The notes under the pieces are model-generated. The model saw only the letters and a list, made by a program, of their open reading frames with translations, had not been told where the DNA came from and searched no databases. DNA of 64,000 bases from an uncultured Prevotellaceae bacterium (GTDB taxonomy: Bacteria > Bacteroidota > Bacteroidia > Bacteroidales > Bacteroidaceae): NCBI GenBank assembly GCA_900316645.1, contig ONDP01000001.1:62001-126000 (forward strand), read 5' to 3'. Position numbers and translations under genes: made by a program. Shown here piece by piece: positions 33,043-42,472 of the stretch. Every line of letters starts with the position of its first letter. Positions within the stretch are counted from its first letter, which is position 1.

Positions 33043-34377
33043 TCAATTTAGCAATTTCTGTACTTTCTTCAAACTACCGTTCAGACATACCACCAATACC
33101 TGGTCGCCCACCTGTAACATCGTCTGTCCGGTGACCACTTCGCTTTGGTTGTTGCGGATGAATCCTGCAAACGAAATGCCCTCGGGTATCTTCAAATCCT
33201 TTATCGGCACGGAAGTGATTTTCGACGCTGCCTTGATTTCCAGTCTCACGACATCAGCGTCGGGCAGGACGAGGCATTTTGACGAGAATGATTCGGAATC
33301 TATCATCAATTGGAAAATGGCGTTTGCCATTTGCATCTTCATGTTGAGTATCGAGCCGATGTTGAAGGATTCACCCATGTTGAAGAAGTAGGGGTGCTCG
33401 ATGTCGGCTATCGTTTTCTTGATGCCCAGATCCTGCGCCATAAGGCATGTCAGAATATTGCCCTCAGACGATTTCGTCAGCGACACAAACGCATCGGCTT
33501 TTCCCACTCCTGCCTCTTCCAGAACGTTGGGATCGCCGGCTTCACCCACTATCACGTCGCATGAAGGACATTGGTGTATCAGATCACGGGCTCGGTTGAA
33601 ATCGTTGTCTATCACCGTAAAACTGAAGGTCTTCGGTGCTGTCTCCAGTGTCATTTCAACGATTTTCCCACTACCGGCTATCAAAACATTCTTGATGTCG
33701 AACAGCTGCATCCCAGTCAAGGTGCCCAGTTTCTCCTGATCGGCTGACGATATGGTGACATACAGGATGTCGCCGGGCTGCAATTGCGTGTCGCCCTTAG
33801 GTATCAGCGTGGTGAAATGCCTGCGGATGGCTACCACATGGAAGAAACGCTCCCTTTGAGCCAGTTCGCGAAGGTATTTGCCCACAATGGGAGCATTGTC
33901 GGCAAGGCGAATGCCCATCATAATCATTTCGCCCTTGTTAAACTCGTACCAGCTTCTTGCCCAAGGATGTTTCAGCGCCTCGTTGATGCCCTTTGCCAGC
34001 AGGTATTCCGGAAAGACGGCATTGTCAACTCCCATCGCATGCAGCGCTTCCAGATTGCACGGTTCTATATAGTCGTGCCTGTCCACTCTTGCCACCGTCA
34101 TTCTGGCACCCATCGACTTCGCCACTCCGCATATCACGATGTTGCGTTCAGCTACATCCGTCACGGCAACCACCAGTTCGCTTTTGCCCACGTCAGCCTG
34201 TCGGAGAGTGGAAAACGCAGTACCGTCGCCCTCTATCGTCATCAGGTTGTATTCGGAATCAAGCATAGAGAGTTTTGAGGCATCTTTATCAATGATATAG
34301 ATGTCCATTTCCTCACCGGAAAGATATTTCGCAAGATGGGTTCCTGTCGATCCTGCTCCAACGATAACAATTCTCAT
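33043..34377 (-). CDS. trkA: Trk potassium uptake regulatory subunit TrkA
   Basis: Cytoplasmic NAD(H)-binding gating ring subunit of 444 residues. It has two RCK repeats, each with a Rossmann nucleotide motif: MRIVIVGAGSTGTHLAKYL at the N-terminus and NVLIAGSGKIVEMTLE in the second half. Each is followed by a TrkA-C domain (EFNKGEMIMMGIRLADNAPI and VVRLEIKAASKITSVPIKDL). Length is standard. It precedes trkH with five bases between stop and start. Confidence 0.95.
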   Translation of the reverse strand: MRIVIVGAGSTGTHLAKYLSGEEMDIYIIDKDASKLSMLDSEYNLMTIEGDGTAFSTLRQADVGKSELVVAVTDVAERNIVICGVAKSMGARMTVARVDRHDYIEPCNLEALHAMGVDNAVFPEYLLAKGINEALKHPWARSWYEFNKGEMIMMGIRLADNAPIVGKYLRELAQRERFFHVVAIRRHFTTLIPKGDTQLQPGDILYVTISSADQEKLGTLTGMQLFDIKNVLIAGSGKIVEMTLETAPKTFSFTVIDNDFNRARDLIHQCPSCDVIVGEAGDPNVLEEAGVGKADAFVSLTKSSEGNILTCLMAQDLGIKKTIADIEHPYFFNMGESFNIGSILNMKMQMANAIFQLMIDSESFSSKCLVLPDADVVRLEIKAASKITSVPIKDLKIPEGISFAGFIRNNQSEVVTGQTMLQVGDQVLVVCLNGSLKKVQKLLN

Positions 34378-34395
34378 ATTATTCCTAATTGATGG

Positions 34396-34740
34396 TCAGC
34401 TTTTTAATTTCTGAATATATGGCCGCTCCCAGTCTATGTCGTGATAACGCTGGCTGTCGTATTGCATGAGGTCGAGATCGATGGTGATGCACTGTTTGGT
34501 GCGACCTGTCTCTGCCTCGATGTCTTTGAGTAGTGCCTGCAGTTGGTCAACGGGGAGGGCAGTGGTGGCATAGGCCAGTCGGTTCATATACCAGATGCCG
34601 GTGCCCTTGATGTCCTGCGTCCACAGACAGCGGCTTAACCGCACATCGTCAAACAAATGGGTGAGCCGCTGCGAAGCCCACTGGATATGGGCTACGGGCA
34701 GGTGGGTGGAGCCGAGGGCAATGATGATCTGATGTTTCAT
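34396..34740 (-). CDS. Short HPPK (FolK)-like protein
   Basis: A 114-residue protein resembling 6-hydroxymethyl-7,8-dihydropterin pyrophosphokinase, a folate-pathway kinase. It keeps the N-terminal ALGST, the YMNRLAYATTALPVDQL substrate segment and the metal-binding IDLDLM, but is much shorter than the usual 155-180 residues. The arginine-rich loop between the IExxxGR helix and the DLD motif is cut to a few residues and the C-terminal lobe is nearly absent. Either a minimal paralogue or a decayed one. It overlaps fbp by 4 bases. Confidence 0.7.
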   Translation of the reverse strand: MKHQIIIALGSTHLPVAHIQWASQRLTHLFDDVRLSRCLWTQDIKGTGIWYMNRLAYATTALPVDQLQALLKDIEAETGRTKQCITIDLDLMQYDSQRYHDIDWERPYIQKLKS

Positions 34741-36731
34741 TTCTTTTCTTGTAATATGCCGTGACGATAGGCATAGAGCAACTGGCGCAAGTCGTTGACC
34801 TGGGAACGCAGTTCGTCGCCTTTGTCGGTATCGGCTACCAACATGCGGTGAGCTGAGAGTTCGACAAGTTGGGTTGTCGATTTGATATCAGTCCCCTTTT
34901 GAATGGCGTCTGACGCACTCATAAAAGGCTCATGCTGAACCAATTGGAAACCTCGGCTGTGGTAAACTAATGTGTATCCTGCAATACCGGTTTCCTTATG
35001 ATAGGCCTCGGAAAAGCCTCCGTCGATAACCATCAGTTTGCCGTTGGCCTTGATGGGATTCTCGCCTTTAGAGGCATGCACGGGAACATGACCATTGATG
35101 ATGTGGCGGTTGGGACCGCTTATCCCGAAGGCATCCATGATGCGGTCACAAACAGCCTCGTTGTCGCGCAACTGGAAATAATATCCTTTCTCTTCCTTGT
35201 AAGTCTCTTTGTCCTTGAGGAAATAGCGTTCGAAGGTGGCCATTTTCGACTTGTCGAAGAGTGGTGAGTCCTTGCCGCACCAGAGATAGAGGAAATAGTC
35301 TTTGGCAAACTGGCGCAGGGTGGGGTCGGTGTCGCTGGTGAAGGCAGCACGGATTATCATGCCGATGTTGTGCATCAGTTCCTTGCCCTGATAGCGTTTG
35401 CCGTCGTAGAGTTCAACTTCCTTCAGACTGCCGTCGGCATTGAGCGGACAGGAGGCATGGAAGAGCAGGTTGTGGTTGCTGATTTTGAACATGCAACCAT
35501 GCGAAAGCAGCATTTTGGTGTGCTTGCGCAGTTTTTCACACACCCGGAAGCTATGGTGCAGTTTCTGCATGAGCAGTTCCTCGTCAGGAGTAAGCCGGCA
35601 GGGGTCGCTTGGGTCGATGGTGGGGAAATGGCACGAAGTCATCGGATAGTCTTTGCCATCAAGTCGGCAGATGCCTTTCTCGTAATCAACGGCTTCGAGC
35701 AGACAGCGGTCTTGCATCATCCACTCGGGACGGCGCTTGAATATCTGAGCCTCGGTCTTGAACTGCAGCACGGAGATGGCTTTGTGCATCTGGGCTGTGA
35801 GGCGCATGGTCTTATCGTCGAGGGTGTTGCCCTTCAGCAGTCGGGGAACGAACTCCTGGCAGGGGTCGTCGCCATAGGTATCCATAGCAAAGGTGGCCAG
35901 TGGCACGAGGTTGATGCCATAGCCCTCCTCCAGTGTGGCGAGATTGGCATAGCGGAGTGAGAGTCGCAGCACATTGCAGATGCAGGCATCGTTGCCGGCA
36001 CAGGCTCCCATCCACAGAATGTCGTGGTTGCCCCACTGGATATCCCAGGAATGGTATTGCCGCATGGTGTCGAGAATGATGTGGGCACCCGAGCCTCGGT
36101 CGTAGATGTCGCCAAGAATGTGCAGTTGGTCGATGGCCAGTCGCTGGATGACGTTGCACAGGGCAATGATGAAATCGTCGGCACGCCCTGTAGAGATGAT
36201 GGTATCGACGATGACGCTGACATAAGCTGCCTTGTCGGTGTCGTCGGTGCGCTCGTGCAGCAGTTCCTCGATGATGTAGCCGAAGTCTTCGGGCAGTGCC
36301 TTGCGCACCTTCGAGCGAGTATATTTGCTGCTGACGTCGCGGCAGACAGCCACCAGTCGGTGGATGGTGATGTGATACCAGTCCTCGATGTCGGTTTCGG
36401 CAGCCTTGATGAGTTCTATCTTCTGTTCGGGATAGTAGATGAGGGTGCAGAGCTCGCGTCGCTCCTTGTCGCGGATATCGCCGGCAAAGAGTTCGGTGAC
36501 TTTACGCTTGATGTTGCCCGAGGCATTCTTCAATACATGGAGGAAGGCTTCGCTCTCGCCGTGCAGGTCGGCCAGAAAGTGTTCGGTTCCCTTGGGCAGA
36601 TTCATGATGGCTTCGAGATTGATTATCTCGGTAGCGGCAGCTGCTATTGTCGGGAACGAGTTGGACAGCAGTTTGAGGTACTGCATGTCGAGTTGTAGTT
36701 TATGTTGGTCAGTAGTAGTTTGTAGATTCAT
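34737..36731 (-). CDS. fbp: Class III fructose-1,6-bisphosphatase
   Basis: Gluconeogenic phosphatase of 664 residues, belonging to the metallophosphatase type found in Firmicutes and Bacteroidetes. Metal-site motifs are FLADLHGESEAF (about 52-63), HILGDIYDRGSGAHII, WGNHDILWMGA and INGHVPVHASKGENPIKANG. Length is that of the class. Its start overlaps the glycosyltransferase-like gene by 4 bases and its end overlaps the HPPK-like gene by 4. Confidence 0.96.
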   Translation of the reverse strand: MNLQTTTDQHKLQLDMQYLKLLSNSFPTIAAAATEIINLEAIMNLPKGTEHFLADLHGESEAFLHVLKNASGNIKRKVTELFAGDIRDKERRELCTLIYYPEQKIELIKAAETDIEDWYHITIHRLVAVCRDVSSKYTRSKVRKALPEDFGYIIEELLHERTDDTDKAAYVSVIVDTIISTGRADDFIIALCNVIQRLAIDQLHILGDIYDRGSGAHIILDTMRQYHSWDIQWGNHDILWMGACAGNDACICNVLRLSLRYANLATLEEGYGINLVPLATFAMDTYGDDPCQEFVPRLLKGNTLDDKTMRLTAQMHKAISVLQFKTEAQIFKRRPEWMMQDRCLLEAVDYEKGICRLDGKDYPMTSCHFPTIDPSDPCRLTPDEELLMQKLHHSFRVCEKLRKHTKMLLSHGCMFKISNHNLLFHASCPLNADGSLKEVELYDGKRYQGKELMHNIGMIIRAAFTSDTDPTLRQFAKDYFLYLWCGKDSPLFDKSKMATFERYFLKDKETYKEEKGYYFQLRDNEAVCDRIMDAFGISGPNRHIINGHVPVHASKGENPIKANGKLMVIDGGFSEAYHKETGIAGYTLVYHSRGFQLVQHEPFMSASDAIQKGTDIKSTTQLVELSAHRMLVADTDKGDELRSQVNDLRQLLYAYRHGILQEKK

Positions 36732-37822
36732 ATCTTCAGGTGATTATAAATTTGTTGATGTATTTGCTTGGTAATGCGGTCGTTGAGCGGCGGTACTGGC
36801 ATAAACCCTTCGTCGAACCCTGTGAAGTCGGCCAGCAGTTGCATAGTGCGACACGCCATCTTGTAGAGCTTGTCGTCGCGAAGCGTCTCAGCAAGGTGGT
36901 CTTCCTCGACATCGTGCTCGCGCAGTTCCTTGTCAATTTCGCATAGGTGACTGATAGTGAGTTGGCGGTGCAGAACGAGTTTGCGTATCTGCCGGAAAGT
37001 GGCTTCCAGACGGTCGTTCTCAGAAGCATATTGAAGTCCGATGCTCTCTTGGATAGTCTTAGGGGTGGCATCCATCTGGGGCAGGTAACTGTTGATTCTG
37101 TGCACGTCAATGTCGGGCACTTGATAGTTCAGCAGATGGGCACCGCGCAATACGATGCTGTAGATGTTCTCCTGATGGGCATAGCAAAGCAGATGTCGCC
37201 ACTGCTCATAGTCGGCAATGGTGATGAGGTCGTCGGTCACCCAACGGTTGTCACCGGTAATGCCTGCCTTGATGAAGCATCGCAGCATATTGCCGGTCTG
37301 CGGTTTCATCAGTTCAATGGTATTGCTGTCAAGCACCTTGCGATAGACGGTATAGGTCTTTTGTGCCATTTCGGTAGAGGTGATGGAGTGGGTGATGATG
37401 GGGTTGCGGATGATTTCCATGCGCTGGTTCCAACCCAGTTTCCGAATGCATTCCTCTTCCATCTTGCCTTGAATGATAACGGCATAAGCCTCTTCGACGA
37501 GGTGGCGCTGATAGAGCAGTTTCTTAGGCAGTTTCTCTTTCCAGTAATTCTCATCGACCACCCACGGCTCCAGTTGTCCATAGGGCGAGAGCACCATGCG
37601 GACACCTTTGTCGGCAGCCATTTTGAAAATGCGATACGCCGACCGTTGCCAGCAACCGTGAATATGCAGAATATCATAGGGACTGGAGTTCAGACTTTCC
37701 TTGGCGTCACCTTCGGAAGTGGCAACGGTGTTGTTGGCCTCGAGTCCCATGCTGTCAGTAAGCAAGTTGACATAGCGATTGATAAGGTCGTCGCTTTGTG
37801 GGATATAATGCAGTATCTTCAT
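36728..37822 (-). CDS. GT4-like N-terminal domain protein with unusual C-terminal half
   Basis: A 364-residue protein. Residues 1-150 resemble the acceptor-side Rossmann domain of GT-B glycosyltransferases: MKILHYIPQSDDLINRY, then DILHIHGCWQRS, MVLSPYGQLEPWVVD and IQGKMEEECIRKLGW, ending in the IIRNPI linker. The second half lacks the donor-binding domain and its E-x7-E region; it is helical and charged (TFRQIRKLVLHRQLTISHLC). So it may not transfer sugar alone. It sits between a GT2 gene and fbp, with 4-base overlap to fbp. Confidence 0.6.
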   Translation of the reverse strand: MKILHYIPQSDDLINRYVNLLTDSMGLEANNTVATSEGDAKESLNSSPYDILHIHGCWQRSAYRIFKMAADKGVRMVLSPYGQLEPWVVDENYWKEKLPKKLLYQRHLVEEAYAVIIQGKMEEECIRKLGWNQRMEIIRNPIITHSITSTEMAQKTYTVYRKVLDSNTIELMKPQTGNMLRCFIKAGITGDNRWVTDDLITIADYEQWRHLLCYAHQENIYSIVLRGAHLLNYQVPDIDVHRINSYLPQMDATPKTIQESIGLQYASENDRLEATFRQIRKLVLHRQLTISHLCEIDKELREHDVEEDHLAETLRDDKLYKMACRTMQLLADFTGFDEGFMPVPPLNDRITKQIHQQIYNHLKI

Positions 37823-37838
37823 GGGAATAGTTGAATGT

Positions 37839-38498
37839 TTAATCTATCAGATTCTTGAAAAACACCTGAAGGCGAAGCCCCAGCAGACTGAACCACTTAA
37901 TAGAAGTGTCATAGAAGCGGATGGCATCATAGATTCGCTGGGAGGTAATGGCAACCGCATCGTAATTGCCACGCTTCAGTTTAAAGTGTCTGGCCTGATG
38001 CCCCTTGCCAGAACGGCGCTCAGCCTTGCGGAGCATTGGTTCTGCATCTTCGAGCTGAGTGAACAATTGGAATGTCACATCATCAGGATGTTTACGACCG
38101 GTATAGATCATGACTGCCTCAGAGAGATGGTCTGCCATTTGAGCGACTAACCCGTCAATCCACTGAGGTGATGTGGGCGGACGGTTGATGTCGGATAGCA
38201 CAATGATGTCGCTCTTGGCTGCCTTTACGCCCACATAGAGCGCCAATTGCATGCGACTCGGATTTGGCACTGACTTGGGAAAAAACGTGGCATGCAGCTG
38301 CGGATATTTCACCTTCATGCTTCTCAGCAAATCGGATGTGTTATCAGTCGAGGCATCATCGACAACGATAACTTCATAAGGGGTGGCACACTCCTGGTGG
38401 AAAAACTGCGCCAGATGCTGCTCGATAGCTGTTTCATCGTCGTGAACAACCATGACGAAGGACAGTTGTGGAACGTTGTTGTTTGTCTGTTCTGTCAT
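37839..38498 (-). CDS. Family 2 glycosyltransferase
   Basis: A 219-residue GT-A enzyme. The nucleotide-sugar strand is LSFVMVVHDDETAI, followed by YEVIVVDDASTDNTSDLL and, in place of a canonical DxD, the IIVLSDINRPPTSPQWID segment. It is shorter than most GT2 proteins, with a single domain and no membrane helix. The acceptor is unknown; with the neighbouring GT4-like gene it may act on a surface glycan. It lies between lysA (9-base gap) and the GT4-like gene (16-base gap). Confidence 0.82.
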   Translation of the reverse strand: MTEQTNNNVPQLSFVMVVHDDETAIEQHLAQFFHQECATPYEVIVVDDASTDNTSDLLRSMKVKYPQLHATFFPKSVPNPSRMQLALYVGVKAAKSDIIVLSDINRPPTSPQWIDGLVAQMADHLSEAVMIYTGRKHPDDVTFQLFTQLEDAEPMLRKAERRSGKGHQARHFKLKRGNYDAVAITSQRIYDAIRFYDTSIKWFSLLGLRLQVFFKNLID

Positions 38499-38507
38499 TT
38501 TTATAGT

Positions 38508-39668
38508 TTATAACTCATCTGACGTATAGCCCTGCGGCAAACGGCGACAATTGTATTGCGAAGCCATGATTTCGCCATAGGCTCCGGCTGAGCGGATGGC
38601 CAGCAAATCACCACGACGACAAGCGTTGAGGTCGATATGCTTGGCAAAAACATCAGTTGATTCGCAGATGGGACCTACCACATCGTAAGACTGGGCAGTC
38701 TCCTCGCTCGTGATGTTTTCTATCTTATGGTAAGCCTGATAGAGCGCAGGACGAATGAGGTCGGTGAAACCGGCATCGACAATGCAGAACTGCTTGGTGG
38801 CCCCCTTCTTTATATATAAGGTACGCGTGATAAGACTGCCGCACTGAGCCACAACGGCACGTCCCAGTTCGAAATGGAGCGTCTGGCCAGGGCGTAACTT
38901 AAGTTTCTTGGCATAGGTGTCGAAATAGTCCTTGAAATCAGGAATCGGCACGCGGTTAGGATGTTGATAATCTACACCCAATCCGCCACCTACATTGATG
39001 TGCTCCATGACAATGCGGTGTTGCTCCAACAGATTCTGCAATTCGTTGATGCGATTGCAGAGTGCCTCGAAGTCGCCCATATCGAGTATCTGACTACCGA
39101 TGTGGAAATGAAGCCCTACAACCTTGATATGTTGCATGGTCTTAGCTTCCTCGATGACACTCAACATGTCGCGCATGGCAATACCAAACTTATTCTCAGC
39201 CAATCCAGTAGTGATGTTGGCATGAGTATGGGCACCGACGTTGGGGTTGAGACGGAAAGCCACACGGGCCGTCTTGCCCCTTTGGGCTGCCAGTTCGTTG
39301 ATAACCTCCAGTTCGGGAATGCTTTCGACATTGAAGCAGAATATGTCGTTGTCGAGACCGAGATTGATTTCCCAGTCGCTCTTGCCGACACCGGCATAAA
39401 CAATCTTTGTTGCAGGAAAACCGGCGCGCAGCGAGGCTTCTATCTCACCACCGCTGACACAGTCGGCGCCAAGTCCTGCCTGACGGATAGTGCGCAGTAT
39501 CTGAGGGTTGGCATTGGCCTTGACGGCATAGTGAACCACAAAGCCCTCATGCTTAGCGGCTTCGGTATTGATAGCCTGCAGCGTCTTTCGCAACAGTTCC
39601 GTATCGTAATAGTAGAACGGTGTCTGCAGCTGCTGGAATTTATTGATAGGAAATACTCCTTTTGCCAT
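38508..39668 (-). CDS. lysA: Diaminopimelate decarboxylase
   Basis: PLP enzyme of 386 residues, the last step of lysine synthesis. The PLP lysine is in VVHYAVKANANP (about 45-56); HFHIGSQI, NVGGGLGVDY and the C-terminal GPICESTDVFAK segment are family marks. Length is slightly short but normal for this branch. lysC precedes it by 20 bases, so first and last enzymes of the lysine branch are made together. Spacing suggests a common transcript with the genes on both sides. Confidence 0.95.
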   Translation of the reverse strand: MAKGVFPINKFQQLQTPFYYYDTELLRKTLQAINTEAAKHEGFVVHYAVKANANPQILRTIRQAGLGADCVSGGEIEASLRAGFPATKIVYAGVGKSDWEINLGLDNDIFCFNVESIPELEVINELAAQRGKTARVAFRLNPNVGAHTHANITTGLAENKFGIAMRDMLSVIEEAKTMQHIKVVGLHFHIGSQILDMGDFEALCNRINELQNLLEQHRIVMEHINVGGGLGVDYQHPNRVPIPDFKDYFDTYAKKLKLRPGQTLHFELGRAVVAQCGSLITRTLYIKKGATKQFCIVDAGFTDLIRPALYQAYHKIENITSEETAQSYDVVGPICESTDVFAKHIDLNACRRGDLLAIRSAGAYGEIMASQYNCRRLPQGYTSDEL

Positions 39669-39688
39669 TGTGTTGTGTTGCTGTTGTG

Positions 39689-41008
39689 TTATTTATTAAA
39701 TAATGTGTTGCTCAAACTCTGGAGGGCACGCTTCTTGTCTTCCTCGCGGATGAGGAACGAGATGTTGTAGTTAGAACCTCCATAGCTGACCATGCGAACG
39801 GGGATATTCTTCATGGCATCGAGTGCGAGTGTTTCGAAACCGATGTTCGACCAGTCGAGGTCGCCCACAACGCAGATGATGCACATGTTGGTATCGACGG
39901 TCACGGTGCCGTATTTCTTCAGTTCATCGACAATCTCACCCAGGTGGGAAGAATTGTCAATTGACATAGAAACACCAACCTCAGAAGTGCACACCATATC
40001 GATAGGAGTCTGGTAGCTCTCGAAAATCTCGAATACCTTGCGCAGGAAACCGGTAGCCAGCAACATGCGGCTCGACTTGATTTTGATGGCGATGATGTTG
40101 TCCTTGGCAGCAACAGCCTTTATCTTGCCATATTCCGTCTGATTGGAAATGATAGTGCCCTCGGCATCGGGATCCATCGTGTTAAGCAGACGGACAGGAA
40201 TGCCGGCATATTTAGCAGGCTGAATGCAGGTGGGGTGGAGAATCTTGGCTCCGAAGTAGGCTAACTCGGCAGCCTCCTCGAAATGCAACTGATGAACGGG
40301 AGCCGTATGGTCAACCACGCGGGGATCGTTATTGTGCATTCCGTCGATGTCTGTCCAAATCTGAATTTCCTCAGCATTCAGTGCAGCACCGATGAGTGAA
40401 GCGGAGTAATCGCTGCCACCACGCTGCAGGTTGTCGATTTCGCCATAGGCATTACGGCAGATGAAACCCTGAGTGACATAAACCTGATAGCCCTCGTTGT
40501 TGGCCATGATAGCTGACAACTTTTCGCGGATATAGACTGGGTCGGGCTCGGAATTCTTGTCGGTTCGCATGAAATCGAGGGCATTGAGCAGCACGGCTTT
40601 GATGCCTATCTCGTTCATGTAGTTGACTACCATATTGGTGGATATCAACTCGCCCTGAGCCACAATGCTCTTCTCTTCAAACGATGTGAAGAGTTCTTTG
40701 GTGAAAGAGCGCAGATAGTCCATCTCATTGTTGATGAATTCGCGGGTAGTCTCTTTCTTCTCGTTGGTAGAATAGAGTTCATCAATGTGCTTCATGTACT
40801 TGCGCTCAAGGACATTGATGACTTCATTGGCACCTTCTGGATTCTTCTTGTAGAGATAGTCAGAGATTTCCACCAGCGAATTGGTGGTTCCGGCCATAGC
40901 TGACAAAACTACAAAAACAGGCTCACCTGACTTGGTGACCAGTTTCGTTACTTCCTTCATGCGGTCTGGGCTTCCTACCGATGTACCGCCAAACTTCATT
41001 ACTTTCAT
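39689..41008 (-). CDS. lysC: Aspartate kinase (lysine-sensitive type)
   Basis: Monofunctional aspartokinase of 439 residues. The N-terminal MKVMKFGGTSVGSPDRM is the kinase motif; FICRNAYGEIDNLQRGGSDY and WTDIDGMHNNDP are substrate and nucleotide sites. The C-terminal third has two ACT-type domains (IIAIKIKSSRMLLATGFL and CIICVVGDLDWSN), so feedback control is likely. It begins the lysine pair with lysA. No TAnnTTTG box was found in the 33-base spacer to ftsE. Confidence 0.95.
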   Translation of the reverse strand: MKVMKFGGTSVGSPDRMKEVTKLVTKSGEPVFVVLSAMAGTTNSLVEISDYLYKKNPEGANEVINVLERKYMKHIDELYSTNEKKETTREFINNEMDYLRSFTKELFTSFEEKSIVAQGELISTNMVVNYMNEIGIKAVLLNALDFMRTDKNSEPDPVYIREKLSAIMANNEGYQVYVTQGFICRNAYGEIDNLQRGGSDYSASLIGAALNAEEIQIWTDIDGMHNNDPRVVDHTAPVHQLHFEEAAELAYFGAKILHPTCIQPAKYAGIPVRLLNTMDPDAEGTIISNQTEYGKIKAVAAKDNIIAIKIKSSRMLLATGFLRKVFEIFESYQTPIDMVCTSEVGVSMSIDNSSHLGEIVDELKKYGTVTVDTNMCIICVVGDLDWSNIGFETLALDAMKNIPVRMVSYGGSNYNISFLIREEDKKRALQSLSNTLFNK

Positions 41009-41041
41009 TGTCGTATGTTTTAGTTTTTACATTTTTGTCTA

Positions 41042-41797
41042 TTATATGTCCTCACGTGTAGAATAGTCAACCTTGCGAATTTCCTCTGGCTCATTCTCCT
41101 GTTCGTAGGCGGCTATCTTGTTGTAGTCGTTGGTGATTTCCTCTACATGACCGTCGATGCAACGATAGACAATACCGGGGAAATCCTTCAACAAAGGGAT
41201 GTTGTGAGTAGTCATCACAACGGCAGTGCCCATTTGGGTAACCTGACGCAGCAGGCTGATGATGTTGGCTGCTGTCTCGGTGTCGAGATTACCGGTAGGC
41301 TCGTCGGCGATGATTATCTTCGGCTTGTTCAGAATAGCACGGGCAATGGCGATGCGCTGTTGCTCTCCTCCGGACAACTCGTGAGGGAAACGGTCGACAT
41401 AGTCTTTCATTTCCACATCCTCCAGCACGTCGTTGATTCGCTCTTCTATCTCGTCATTATTCTTCCAACCTGTTGCTTTCAGAACGAAAGCAAGGTTGTC
41501 GTGAACGGTGCGGTCGCCCAGCAACTGGAAGTCCTGAAAGATGATACCCATCTGGCGACGAAGGGCTGGGATGTACTTGCGTTTCAGTCCGCGAAGGTCG
41601 TGGTTGAGTACAAAGGCATTATCGGCCTCGTTGACATCCAACTCGAAATAAAGGGTCTTCAACAAGGTGCTCTTACCGGCACCTACACGACCGATGATGT
41701 AAATAAACTCGCCCTCGTCAACGTGGAAGTCAACTTCCTTCAGCACGAGAATGCCATCTTTCTGATAGATATTTGCTTTCTGATAATCTATTAACAT
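41042..41797 (-). CDS. ftsE: Cell-division ABC ATPase FtsE
   Basis: Cytosolic ATPase of the FtsEX complex, 251 residues, which drives septal peptidoglycan hydrolases. Walker A is [10 protein letters not shown]-loop [10 protein letters not shown], signature [16 protein letters not shown], Walker [13 protein letters not shown] and the H-loop MTTHN. No ftsX gene adjoins it. The protein has a C-terminal extension ([20 protein letters not shown]) beyond the usual 220-230 residues. It lies between his and lys genes in one tight minus-strand run. Confidence 0.92.
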   Translation of the reverse strand: MLIDYQKANIYQKDGILVLKEVDFHVDEGEFIYIIGRVGAGKSTLLKTLYFELDVNEADNAFVLNHDLRGLKRKYIPALRRQMGIIFQDFQLLGDRTVHDNLAFVLKATGWKNNDEIEERINDVLEDVEMKDYVDRFPHELSGGEQQRIAIARAILNKPKIIIADEPTGNLDTETAANIISLLRQVTQMGTAVVMTTHNIPLLKDFPGIVYRCIDGHVEEITNDYNKIAAYEQENEPEEIRKVDYSTREDI

Positions 41798-41824
41798 CTT
41801 ATTATTTTATTTGCTGGTTACAAT

Positions 41825-42472
41825 TTATTTCATTTCGCCCTTGGCCTTGGCTTCACGGCGTTGCTTGTCCCAATTGGGATCGTGGCGCTGTTGCAGTTCA
41901 GAAGCAACATCCTCGATACGAAGTCCCTTCTCTGTCAGCAGCACAAGAAGATGATAGAGCAGATCGCTGGCCTCATAGACCAAATGGTCGTTGGTGCCGT
42001 TGGTGGCCTCGATAACTGTTTCCAAGGCCTCTTCGCCCACTTTCTGGGCAATCTTGTTCACACCCTTGGTAAAAAGGCTGGTGGTATAGGAGCCCTCGGG
42101 CATCTCTTCCTTGCGCTTATTGATAAAATCCTGCAGTTCACCGAGGAAGAGTAGGGGATTTTTGTCGTTGTCCTCGCCCCAGCAGGTATCGGTTCCTTTA
42201 TGACAGGTAGGACCGACTGGGTTGACCTTTACCAGGAGCGTGTCGTTATCACAATCAATCTGCATACTGACCAAATTGAGGAAGTGGCCGCTGGTCTCTC
42301 CCTTGGTCCAAAGTGTCTGGCGCGTACGGCTCCAGAAAGTGACGTGCCGGGTATCAATGGTCTTTTGATAGGCTTCCTCGTTCATAAAGCCTAACATCAA
42401 CACATTCTTTGTCGTTGCATCCTGGATGATTGCGGGTACAAGTCCGCCCATCTTTTCGAAATCTATCTTCAT
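41825..42472 (-). CDS. hisIE: Bifunctional phosphoribosyl-AMP cyclohydrolase / phosphoribosyl-ATP pyrophosphatase
   Basis: Two steps of histidine synthesis in one 215-residue protein. The N-terminal HisI half has [32 protein letters not shown] and the zinc cysteines in MQIDCDNDT and [12 protein letters not shown]. The C-terminal HisE half has [20 protein letters not shown] and [13 protein letters not shown]. Length is standard for the fusion. It overlaps hisF by 4 bases. Confidence 0.96.
   Translation of the reverse strand: MKIDFEKMGGLVPAIIQDATTKNVLMLGFMNEEAYQKTIDTRHVTFWSRTRQTLWTKGETSGHFLNLVSMQIDCDNDTLLVKVNPVGPTCHKGTDTCWGEDNDKNPLLFLGELQDFINKRKEEMPEGSYTTSLFTKGVNKIAQKVGEEALETVIEATNGTNDHLVYEASDLLYHLLVLLTEKGLRIEDVASELQQRHDPNWDKQRREAKAKGEMK

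Noticed and set aside
36947-37834. 295-codon plus-strand frame antisense to the GT4-like gene
   Set aside because: No domain, no promoter box ahead; reflects codon bias of the minus-strand gene.
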